Assembly: GCA_013399895.1 (NCBI GenBank)
Contig: VXBA01002143.1
Location: forward strand, 1,336,012-1,400,011
DNA: 64,000 nt
Direction: 5' to 3'
Source: Serilophus lunatus
Taxonomy: Eukaryota; Chordata; Aves; Passeriformes; Eurylaimidae
Under the pieces are notes generated by a model. The model was not told the DNA's origin, did not search any database, and saw nothing but the letters and a program-made list of their open reading frames with translations. This document shows, in pieces, positions 53,001 through 64,000 of this stretch. The position numbers and the translations under genes are program-made. Positions within the stretch are counted from its first letter, which is position 1, and every line of letters begins with the position of its first letter.

Positions 53001-56000
53001 AATCACTTCCTGAGTAGGCTGGAGGCTTGCAGGGCTGTTAAATACATGTCATCTGTCAGGCATGTGCTAGGTTTGGTTAATCCTACCTTGGAGAGGAGGA
53101 TAAGCTAGCTGATCACAAGATTCTGTTCTGAGTTTAGTGATTTCCCCAATCTTCATAGTATCAAGGGACCAAATTCAGCTATTAAAAGCTTTATAAGATT
53201 CCTATTGGTTTGTGTTTCTTCCATTAAAAAAACCCCCACAAAAACAAAATAAAAAATCAGAAAAACCCAACAGACTCACCCATGGTTTATTTAGGAAGGA
53301 AATAGATATTCAGGGAAGGAAAACATCCTCTATTTATTCCGTAGCCAATACCTAGGGGAGGACTGTGAGAGAAATCAGGTCCTACAGTGCTTTCTAAAAG
53401 CAGGCAAAACTTTTACAGGAACAAAAAGGTACACCACAGCCAGCACAGCAGTATCTCTGGTAAGTGCCTCCAATTTCTTGAACTGGTGGCTTTCAGCTTC
53501 TCTGATTATAGATCTTCACGTGATTTTCTCCCTTTGAAGATGCAGGCCCCTTACAGTGAATTTCAACTGTCCAGCAAAAGGCTTGCTGTCCTTAATTACC
53601 TTTCAGAACATAGAGTCTGCAGACCACAGGTCAAAGAACACTTTGCTGAAGAGAGTTCAGATTTAATATCTTCAAAATGAAGTGCAAGGGATCAGGCTTC
53701 TGAATGTGATCTGAGGTTCTGCCTGGGATTATGCTCACAAGGGAACATTTTGTATTTGGAAGTTCTTTGTTGGGACAGACCAAAAAACAAGCAGTTCGGT
53801 GTCAAGGGGATAGGCAGAGAGAGAAAAACTCATCTTTTTTGATTAATAATGACAGACCGGTCTATAAGCCCCCAAGGGCTTGTCAACAACCTCATCGTAG
53901 CTGCCATGCCAATTCTCATGCACTCGGAGGAGTAGCTGGCTGTTCTCTCAGATGCTGGACGTGCCGTCTTCCTAGGCCATTTGCAACCCTCACACAGTTC
54001 CCTGACGCACATGTCTCAGGACAGTGACGCTTCGCAGCTTTGGAGTCAGGGCAGGAGCCTAGTGGAGGTTATACTGAATTCCTCACTGCTGCATTTCCTG
54101 GGGCCTGCCAGGAGTTCCTGTTTCTGCTCATGCCCTGGAGGGCTGGAGCAGCCGTAGCTGTAGTCACGAAGCGTTGTCAGCAGAGACTGAAAGGGGTTGT
54201 GCTTGGCAAGCACAGTGGAAAGGAAAAAGAGGGTGACTTGGGAGCATTGCTGTTCTCACTTCATTTTTCCATTGCATCTGCCGCTCTTTTTTTTTTCTTT
54301 TCTTTTTTTTCCCCTATCAAGTCTAAAAAAAGAAACAGAACAGAAACAAAATATGAATTGGTTCTCTTACCCTAAGTACTACAGGAGAGGAGCACTGTTG
54401 AATGAATGAATGAAAAAGGTATGAGTTATATTCTCTATCCTCCCATTTACATCCTTTTCTGTCTTTCACCCCTTCCTGGTTCTCTTTCTCTCCAGCACTC
54501 TACCACTGCTGCCACTCAGAATGCTGAGCTGATGTTTGCTCTGGTGCTTTGAGAGGGCACCAAATAACTATATCACTCACTGTCTGGCCTTGAAGAGACA
54601 TTTTTGGAAGTACCTTGGCTTTCCCCACAGTGTATTGTCAACAGATAGTACGGCTTAAATATGATAGCAGTTGAAGGGAACAGGAATGCTATTGTTGTCT
54701 GAGCTGCTGGGGGCAGGTTCTAGCTGTTCAGAAGAGCCAAGTATACTGGTGAAGAATCCCCAGGCCCAGTGTTCAAAGCTCAAACTGTATAGAAGGTGCC
54801 CATCTCCTGCATCACCACCTCCAAACTGCCTCTGGCAGAAGCTGAATGTCATTGACATCTGCCTCCCCTAGAGAAAGCCAGTCCTTGACAACAGCTGGAC
54901 TGATGTAGTCCCTCTTCTGGCTGGCTCAGCTAACGATCCAAGGGCTGAGTGATCCAAAGAGGTCCTGTCCTGCAAAGAAACTCACATAAGAAAAAGTTGC
55001 TCTGACAATATCTGAACTGTGCCTACCTCTCTGGTGTCTATGCACACAGCATTGGGCTCAGGGACACCATGTGTCCATCAGGCAACCTGCTTCACCCTTC
55101 CCTCTTGGCAGATCTCCCACACCACCTGCCTCCATCCATCCATCCCCGTGCAGCAGGAGAGCCAGAGGACAGAGGTTAACCATGCATGACACCAACAGTC
55201 CCACAACTTCAACTGCCTCTTTCCATGACAGTGTCACGGTCTGCAGGGAAAGCTTTGCAAAGGGCACGATGACATGGAAAATCCCTGGAGAAGGTCTACA
55301 TAGAGAAGATACCCTTTTTATCCGGAATCAAACCCACAGAACCCATGACGACTGATCTGCCTTAAAACTGGATACAGGGAAAAGGTATTTATTTTTATGC
55401 AATTGACCAGCAATGGGCACGAGGCTGAACCCTGAACTTGGCTCCCCCTTCACTGGCAGAGCTGCAGGGGCTGAGGGAATCACAGCTCCCATGAACCTCA
55501 GAGCAATCATGTACTTGCTTGCAAGAAAAGTCTTGAAGTTGGAGGACCCTTTACTCAGACTTGGAACCAGAAAAGCCAACATTTTTTCACTCCACAGCAT
55601 GAGTCTAAGAACCACAGTTACCACAAACTGCCTTGAAACCAGATTTCAACCAAAAGCAGTCTCCAAAAGTTAGGACACTGTTCCTAATGCCAGGGAGGAG
55701 GCTGTGTGTACACCCTGCTTCTGCATGTAACCTCAGGGAAGTCAATGCCTTGATTGCTCACATCTCAAATCTGGTAAAAGTAACATTTCCTTATCTTACT
55801 TTAATTCTCTGAGAACATGAATTCCTCTTCCTTCTTCACATTTATCCAGCCAAGCAAACCCTCTGGAGCTGCAGCCCAGGCCCCTTAAATGCTGCTCCTT
55901 TATTTCAAATGGCTCTGTAACCTGAGCATCCAAAACTGGTGCTGGCACTAGAAAGCAGTTATGCAATATTCAGGAGGTAAAACTCTTTTGGGAGGGGGAT

Positions 56001-56067
56001 CTGAAAGGAGATGCAGGTGGGAGGCTCCAATCGCTGAGGTGAACACCATGTCTAATGAGAAGTAGAA

Positions 56068-56100
56068 ATCATAGAATGGATTATGTTGGAAGATCAACCC
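56068..56100 (-). mobile_element. Possible CR1 3'-end scrap
   Basis: AATCATAGAATGGATTATGT followed by TGGAAGATCAACCCCC resembles the reversed CR1 3' terminus (ATCATAGAATGG...TTGGAAG...CAACCCC) for about 33 bases, then the similarity stops. Too short to be certain. Confidence 0.45.
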
Positions 56101-56474
56101 CCACTCCAGTGACTGTCTTCCTCCTCGCTGTTGTTCTCCCAGACCATCTCTGCCATGAAGCGTGGACAGATCTGGACAGCAAGGTGAAGACACTTCTGGA
56201 AAAAAAGATAAGCCAGACCTGTCCAAATCTGAAATGCCAATAGAGGAGACCTGCACAGGTGCTGTTCACCTTGCATGTTTTAAGCATCACCTTTTGGTGT
56301 CCAGAGCTGTCAAGACAGCCACGTGTTCTCAGCCACATATTCACTAAATTGTATCAAGCCTTCCTTCTCCCAATGCCATGTGGAGTGTGCAAATGCAGGA
56401 AGCAACATAAGCAGAGCTGGGAAGGTGCTAGGCACTCCCTCAGGGTACAACCCGTCATCCGTTGCCCTAGCAAG

Positions 56475-56494
56475 CATGCCATGCCATGCCATGC
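56475..56494. repeat. (CATGC)n microsatellite
   Basis: Four tandem CATGC units, perfect. Confidence 0.85.
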
Positions 56495-57416
56495 TGCAGA
56501 GCCAGCTCCTCTGCCAGAGCCCCGCTGGTCCCAGGGGCAGGGTTTGGCAGAGGCAAGCCAGTTCTGGCACGTGTGAGTGGCAGGGCATGTATCCTGTTTC
56601 TTTGCACTGGCATGTGCAGCACTGTGTGGTGGGACTGTGTGGGCTTGAGCCATCCTGTTTCCTCACAGGTGAAGTCTGAGGCTGGTCCCACCCCTGCTGC
56701 CCGAATAACTGCTCCAACCTGTAAAGGCAGGATTTTGCCCACAGCATGTTTTTCTCCAGCCATGCAAATTAATTTGCTGGTAATCAAGAAGTGTGATCTA
56801 ACCAGTGCTCTGCACCACCTATCTATGTCAGAGCTGGTACTCCCGTTCTTTTCTCCCTGGTGAAAACTCCCAAGTTGCCAAGTCGCCAGCTCCATGTAGC
56901 TCCCCTCCCACCCTCAGCTGGAGAGACTTGGCTTCTAACGCTGCCTGTTTGGCTTGTGAATGAGTGTCCTTCAGTTGCTTACTGCTTTCTCCTGCATGAG
57001 CCATGCAAAATACCTGTATCTTGGCTGCAGAAGGCCCTGTACACTGGTCCTTCCTAGCCCTTGCACAGAAGCTGCCTTGCTTTCCCTTGCCTGGTTAAGC
57101 ACATTCCTTCCTCTCTCTCCTCTTTGTTCTGCCCTCCAGAAATTTCCAGAGCATTTTTGTGGCATCCAAGACCTGAAGACAAATTCATGAGCTGTGGAGA
57201 TGTGGTTTCTGTCATGTGCTCTTAGCTTTAAGCCCTGGCTTAAAGGGGCAGTGGGTCCATAGGCATGAGGATACCCACTGTGGTCATTTCCAAAGGGTGG
57301 ACATTGTGCTTACAGTTTCACAGCTGGCTCCTTCTAAGTGAACTTAAATTGCTCACCATGAGCTGATTGGGAAATTACTGTGTCTATGCATTCTATCCCA
57401 GGTTCCTGACTCTCAA

Positions 57417-57446
57417 AATAATAATTATGTGGGAAAAATTATTATT
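57417..57446. repeat. AT-rich inverted repeat
   Basis: AATAATAATT (57417-57426) and AATTATTATT (57437-57446) form a perfect 10-bp stem around a 10-base loop. No T tract or gene end adjoins it, so no function is assigned. Confidence 0.8.
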
Positions 57447-60400
57447 AACCATAAGCCTGGGAACTGCTTCTATTATTCAGCTTTACAGGAATCTGTACAG
57501 CTCCCATGGAAGGGGATTATTTACCTAGTCCCTGAGAAAAAGTAGAGGAACATGCATGCTCCTTCTGGCTATTGTGTTGCCAAATCCCACGGCAATGCAT
57601 CTGGAGAGCTGCTTCCTCTAGTTCTTATTAATCCTTGTGGGCTTGACTACCTCAGCACGCGGCATCCTTTGGGTCACCGGCTGCTGGGAAGCCGGACCAT
57701 TGTTTTAGTGTTTTTGTCCCAGACAGAGGGTTTGCTGCAGCTAAGGTACCAGGCTTTTCAGGTGTCATGCCATCACATAGTGACTGGCTTGCAGCCTGAC
57801 AATTGCTCAGGCCTTTCCCAGCTCCACTGCTGGGAAGTCATCTGGGTTTGGACCCATTTCAATGAGGCCAAAGGAAAGACTGGCCCCGGGATCTCAGTAT
57901 GAGCCATGCTCACCCTGCATGGGGGAGCTGCCTCGCACAACTGCCCACCACAGCCCCCATGCATGGGACAACTGGGTCTCCCCACTTCCTCCTGCTCCCT
58001 AACTCCCAGTCTGATTTTCTAATCCATGCAGGGGAGAAGCAGGAAGACCCAGTTTCAATTCAGTGCATTAGCTGACGCAGAGGAGAGATTCCCTAAGAGC
58101 TAAAAGAAAGCTTGCAAGGGAGGCTTTTTAATAGGGGTGATACCCATGGCATGCACATACACAAATGTGCATGGAAGGAGTTTGGGCATGAAGGGAGACC
58201 CAAAAAGGGCCTTCATTCTTGCCGTGAGCTTGCAGAGCCCTTTGTGGTTATTTTTATGGTGAGAACCTTAGAGGAAGAAACAGAAACCCCAAGCTGGGGT
58301 TTGAAGGGGGTTTATAGCTCTGATGGGAAAATGTCTTTTCAAAGTTGTGTCTGTTTCAGCACAAACAACATTTTAAGGACAGCTCAGAAGGAAGCAAGTT
58401 GTGATTTCTTGCCCACTGATGCTAGCAGGCAATACACCAGCATTCTTGGAAAGAGCTGCCTTTTCTTTCTCTAGGTGAGTCATATAGCTGAGAATGCCTA
58501 TATGTGGGCAAGCCCCCACATTGCTCCTCATTCCTGTCCCTATCAGGGCTTCTGGAAGGCCAGGGAGCAAAGCAGCTGCTCCTACTGCCTATCCAGCTCT
58601 GCCACTATGTTGTGATTAGCAGCTCTTCACCTGGGCTTGCAGTGGAGCTCCCTCTTCCTGCCTTGCTCAGGGGTGCTTGATGCCACCACAGGCTTGCAAA
58701 TGGCAGCAATATTATTTTGATGCTTCTTTTGCTCCTTTTTGGTAACTCATTGCTTTGTGAGGTGCTAATGGATGTGGAGAGGGCTGAGAAAGACACCTTT
58801 TACACCAGCTCATTAGTGATGCCAGAAGTGCATCCAGGATCTGGAGAAGGTCTGTCTGAAGGCCCCCACAAACAGAGTTGTTTTGCTGTCCCCTCCACTG
58901 CCACCTGGGCAAAGGACACAGGGAAAGTCTGCGAGTGTTCCCAATCCACAGAGCGTGGGGACTGCCTCAAGGACTCTTGAGCTAGTGCATCTTGTATGGC
59001 CCTGTGCACTGTGCTGGTTTGGAGCTGGGGCACACCGGTATAGCCCCATGCCTGAGCTCCCAGCCCATATCTCGAGTGGGGAGCTGCAAGGACCCAGTTG
59101 TGCAGCTGGTCTGAGCAGCCTCCATGCCTTGCAGCATGAGGTCCAAGAGACCTGCCTAAGGTTCCCCTGAGAGTCTGTAGCAGAGCAGATGTCTAAGCTC
59201 TGTCTGAGCCAGCCACTGCCTGGCGAATGCAGAGCTCCCCTAACTCTGTAAAGTCGTACCAGCCCTCACAGTGCACTGGGGAATGGGATGACACTGGTCT
59301 CAGGCATCAATCCCTCCATCTTCTCCCTGATTTTGCACAGTGAGAAGTGTGCAGGGGAGCGGAAGGACACCCTTCCCCTCCCACGTGCTCAGCGGATGCG
59401 GACTGCAGTGGCAGCTGGACAGAGCCTCTTTCTCCAGCACAGTGCCACTATTGTCCAGCTGGGCTCTGGAGCCTCTCATCCGCACCAGGCAGGCACAGTC
59501 AGGACCTCTGTGGCCCAGCAGCACAGATGACAAGGTGAAGAGGAGCAAGGCAAGTGAGCAGCCTACCTTTGTGTTTCTACGGCACAGCCCCACTTCTCTT
59601 TGAACTTTTGTGCAAAAGACAATATAAGGGAGGACGGTAAGGTGGTGGCTAAAAACAGGAAAATCTGAATGAAGAAGAGGAGGAAGGAGAGGAGATGACA
59701 CTGAGATGCAAGGGGCAAGACAGAGCCAGTGAGGCAGAGCTGGGCTGCAAGCCGGAGAGGAAAAGCAGTGAGCCCCATGGGAGCTGGGCTGTGGGAAGAG
59801 ACAATGCAATGGAGGGGAAGGAGCCAGCTCCCACTCTGGGACATGCAGAAGGCTGCAATTAGAGAGAGGAGACAGTGTGTCTGCCCAGAGTAGGAAGTCT
59901 CCTTCTCCCATGGACACAGGGTCGTGCAGGGCCTGGTGCAGAAACACACTGCCTGCTCTGTGGTCCTGCACACAGCTCCCCTTCGACTTGCACCCCTGAG
60001 GGCAGCAAAAGCCCTGAGGGCAGCAAAGGCCCTGAGCGCAGATGCTGGCAGTACCCGTGGAGATTCCCTCCAAGTTGCAGGGGGCTTTGCTTTCCAGTGC
60101 TGGGATGAGGTGTTCAGGTTGCTTCCTGCTTGTCATTGTGGCGCACGGTTATGCCAGGGCCCCTTTCCTAGGTCAGCCCTCCTCCTCTGATTGCCCTGGG
60201 CAGTCCTCTCTTGCCTCCTGAAATAGCTGCCCAAGTACCAATGTCCTCATGGCAAGCAGGTTACTTGGCTGCCTGCCTCTTGTAGCTGGCAATGCACCCT
60301 TTGGTAGGCTTCTGGGACTTTCCTAGATGAAGGATGCTACAGACATATGCAACTCCAGAACGCAAGCTCTGGTTTTAGTATCCTCCTCTGCACTGCAATT

Positions 60401-63400
60401 ATCCAGAACCCAGTGGAAAATTCAGGTTTGTTTGGAAACAAAGTCTCTGGGTTTGGCTTGGAAAGGCTTAGAAAAGGCTGTGCAGGGGTCACAAACTTTT
60501 AACACTGTTTGGCTGGGGCTGTACAAGAGGATGGTGGTATTGAAGGAATACAAGCGTGCACCATTTTTTCTACCACAAAACTTGTCTGGGAAACTTTGTG
60601 CTTTGCTCTCTGTGGATATAAAGGTCCCAGCAAATAGTTAGGTGCTCTAAAGAAAGTGAACAAGATGCACAGCCAGAAGAACTGATTTCCAAATTTGCTT
60701 TTTACAGCTCATTTTCACTGCCCAGCCAAGAGGCAGGTGAAGCAGAGCTGCTGTAACCTTGTGCTGGAGTGACAGCAAAGGGAGATGCTTGAAAAAACCC
60801 AGCAACTCATGGCAGGAACAGAAGAAAGAGGAGAGCCCTGCTGAGACAACAGTGGTTTTTTAAAATTATAAAATAATATATTTCAGACTTGTAGTGGTTT
60901 TTGCTTTCTGCTCAGCAGTTTTAAACCAACTCAACTGTTTTCCTATTTTCCTGGTCACTTTAAGATGTTTTCACTGAGGTGAAATTAAATAGGAGGTGTG
61001 AGAGGAGACCTGATGGCTTCTCTGCCATTCTTGCCTGCTTGAGAGTGGAGGTAGCTGTGAGGTAAGGCAGCAGTGTATTGACTGACCAGACACAGAGAAG
61101 TGTAGAAAATCTCCACAGTGTATTTAGAGCTGTGCAGCAATAACAACTAATTTGTTTCTGCCTAAAGAGGGGTGAGAGTTGGTTTTGTTTCATTCTAAAT
61201 AACGACATTTGGACTCCAAAGGCCATTTCCGTGGAATAACAATGCTCCTTTCAGAAAGGGGAACCGGCAGGGTCGCCGTTACTTCCAGGGTTCCCAGCCT
61301 GGTTTGAAAGCCCAGCTTCAGCTTAGCTGTGCGAGCATCTCCAGGGCTGCTCTCTACACATGGCAGCAGCTAGCTGTCCCAGTACCCCTACCATGGAAAG
61401 CGCAGGAGTTTTGGCTTCTCTGTTGGGGTGTTTGCCTATTTGACAGAAAAATGAGGCTAGCCTCCAGCCCCTCTCCCCCCACACCCCAGCCTCAGCTGCC
61501 CCCCTGTGCCTTCCGGGAGTGCTGTCAGAGGACGGTGCATCTCAGCAGGTAACATACGGCCATACATTTCCCTCATCCTCATCAGGTATAGCATGAGGAT
61601 CAGATATGACCAAAAATTCTGATTTTAAAATAGTCTATTTGCAGTGTGGGAAGGTTTTCCATGTGCTGTTGTCTTTAAATGTGCCTCACTAACTTCAGTG
61701 AAATTGGTACCATGATCTATATCCATGCAAATACTGGAGCAAGGTGATGCAGGAAGCATTCAGCAGAGCTGGGCAAAAAAGCAGACATCTTGGTTCCCAG
61801 ATCCAGGTACATTACATATTTATTTTCCTATATGCTTCCTAATTAGGTACTCTTTCACACTTTCGGTAGGCAGAAAGTGATGGAACTGTGAAAAAGAAAA
61901 TTCCAGGCTCAGGCTGTTTTCTGTCTTGCAGGCATGTATTTGGCATGAATTTTCTTTTTGCTACAGTGCAGCCCCCAGCATCACTTTCTATCAGTCAGTC
62001 TTCAAGTTTCAGTTCAGTTTGCTCTGGAAGTACATTATCTTTCTTTCTGTGTGAGGAATAATCTTCAGAAAGGAAAGCCTATGAGTTAAAAAAGCTTCCC
62101 TTAGCCAACACTGCTGTTTGTCACCCTCTTGGAAATTTGTAAACTCTTTTCTCTGTATTTATCTAACCTTGCTATTTTTGGATTTGCTCTAACTGCCCAT
62201 GCCAATGAGGTGTGTACTGAGGGGAGAGCGCCTGTGCTGCTTGGCCGATATTTTTGGCCCAGTGCATTGGTCATTTTGGGAAGCTTGAGAAGATGCAGTC
62301 CTGCTCTCATCTCTCTGCCTCCTCTTCCTTCCCCAAAAACATCCATGCCCTGCCCACCCGCTCAGAGCAGCTCAGCAGTCTCCAGCTGAGATGGCCAGTG
62401 TAGATGCCTCCAGGTGCACCGAGGGCTGAAGGAGAGGGGAGAAAGAGGCCGGGATGGATGGCACAACCAGCTGCAGTGGCGCTGTCTGGGCCTCTTCTCC
62501 CCACCTCAGCACTTTTGTAGCTACAGAAAAATGCACTGTGGTGGCTGAAAGAGTTCTGCAGAGTTTTGCCTCCCAGAGGCATGGCAGGACTGTTATGGCC
62601 CATAGGAGAAGGCAGCTTATTTCCTCTGCTCTTCCCAAAGCTGCCCTGGCAACTCCCAGCCAGCCACCTCCTGCATGGGAAAGAGCAGCGTGGGACAAAT
62701 GTGGCCACTATGAACAGAAAGGAAAAAGGACTTCATTAACTCACAATCCTCCACAGGGAGTTGTGGGTGTAACACATATTGTATATATACACATGTATGT
62801 ATGTACCTTAATACTCTACAACATACAAGTCACTCACAATTCTAATTTTCTTGTCTTGCCAGGGATCTTTCCAAGCTAGCTCCGGGTATAGTTAACCCTG
62901 TCTGCCCTATGCTGTGCCCATGGGGGTCTGCATGAGGGAGAAAAGAGCTGCACTGTGGGAATGTCTTGTCCATCCCTTCATTTGTGACCAGGGATGCCTC
63001 AGCTTCACTCAGATTCTCCTATATCCTTTAAATCATCAGTGCATGTTTACAGCTGAGATGTGGGGTAGGTAAATCACTCCCATCCCCTCAGGCAGCAATA
63101 CCACAGCAAGGAGAGGCCACTGCTTGGTCTCCTGTGCTGTCAACAGGGAGATCTGTCCTATCTTAACCAAAGTCCTGTACAGAGCCATTGTGCATCTACT
63201 GATCATACAAAAAGGTCTTCCTGATTTCTTGGAGGCTTGCGGGAACAATTTTTCTCAGCTCCAGAGTTTTGATTAGGGCTTTTCTTCCAGTAGCCAGGAG
63301 GTCACGGTGTCTGCGTAGATCATAACCTGAACATCTGCATCCTATTACACAGCACGATAATTATTTTTCAACATTCCCCACGTCTTCTAGCAGTGATAGT

Positions 63401-64000
63401 GGTGATTAAACCTTGGAGTGGATTCCTCAGTAGCATTTCAATTTCCTTTACTTTCGCATCCTGACCGTAAACAGGAGAAGAGGGCTTTCCTTGGGCACTA
63501 GGTCAGGAAGCCCGTGTGCCTTGGGGTCATACTGATGCACTGATGAAAGCCCGGAGATGTCAACTGGTACAAAGCAGCTGAACAAACCTGCCAAGGGATG
63601 CCAACAATAGCAGGATGTCACTGCAGCTCGCAGGGAGGATGTTTCCATTGACTGTTTTGGCTCCTGTGCCAAAAGCTGTCCAGTGGTTCAAGGAAAAAAG
63701 CCATTGTCTCCAGGAGGTGACCAGCAGCAGATTCTGGTGGCTTAGAGAGAGTGGCGGGGATTTGATTTCACCTCAGTGCCAGAGCAGCAAGAGGAGGAGA
63801 TGTGTGAGGCAGACTCTCGGCAGGGCACCTGTTGGGCAGCCCGCTTCGCACCTCCCACGTGGTCTGGAGCCCTTGTTATAAGGGGGCTGCAGAAACCTTC
63901 TTGTTGAAGAGTGGGACGTTATTGTTCTCCTTCTTGGGGGAGGGAGGGGAGATAGGTAAGTCAGGGAGATCAAGGAGCCAAGAAGAAAAGGATTAGTTGG

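Larger units (their letters stand above)
44001..64000. other. Distal upstream intergenic DNA, no gene recognised
   Basis: About 20 kb without recognisable coding exons, RNA genes or intact mobile elements. The longest frame is 278 codons at 59300-60136 (minus), with low-complexity Pro/Ser/Leu/Cys content and no domain I know. Short repeats occur at 55132-55145 (CATC units), 56475-56494 (CATGC units) and about 60002-60037 (an imperfect 18-bp pair). Neighbours expected from vertebrate synteny on this side (MAB21L3, SLC22A15) were not seen. Confidence 0.6.

Overview
This is vertebrate, almost certainly avian, genomic DNA. The single gene I can support is ATP1A1, the Na+/K+-ATPase alpha-1 catalytic subunit, on the minus strand. 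Its product is very close to the chicken protein as I remember it. CR1 LINE fragments are present, along with a tRNA-Ile-derived SINE with a CR1-like tail. I recall that SINE type from passerine genomes, so a passerine source is likely but not proven.

Layout. Positions 1-3365 lie downstream of the gene and hold nothing recognisable. Positions 3366-29440 are ATP1A1: the 3' UTR with a canonical AATAAA signal at 3387-3392, then exons 23 to 2 between 3673 and 21106. All 22 located exons keep frame, and every donor and acceptor I read is GT...AG. Their coding length is 3054 bp including the stop. A 12-bp first coding exon, as in the family, gives 1021 residues. That exon was not found in called bases and should lie in the 534-base N gap (28907-29440) inside a CpG-rich promoter region (about 28620-29660). 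Intron 1 (about 8 kb) carries a dead CR1 in plus orientation with a suspicious exact 219-bp duplication around a single N, a pair of diverged direct repeats with an internal ~28-bp period, and the tRNA-Ile SINE.

Positions 29660-64000 are about 34 kb of upstream DNA with no recognisable gene. It contains one CR1 copy in minus orientation (about 43268-44000), a possible CR1 scrap near 56068, and simple repeats. It may hold regulatory DNA, which cannot be judged from one sequence.

How it works: ATP1A1 exports three Na+ and imports two K+ per ATP at the plasma membrane, with a beta subunit and usually an FXYD protein. All catalytic motifs are intact. The protein-level oddities are an altered M1-M2 extracellular loop next to the cardiotonic-steroid sites and a K-to-R change near the C-terminus. 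I found no new multi-gene system. The most useful anomalies are the probable assembly duplication, the missing exon 1, the loop variant and the repeat pair.
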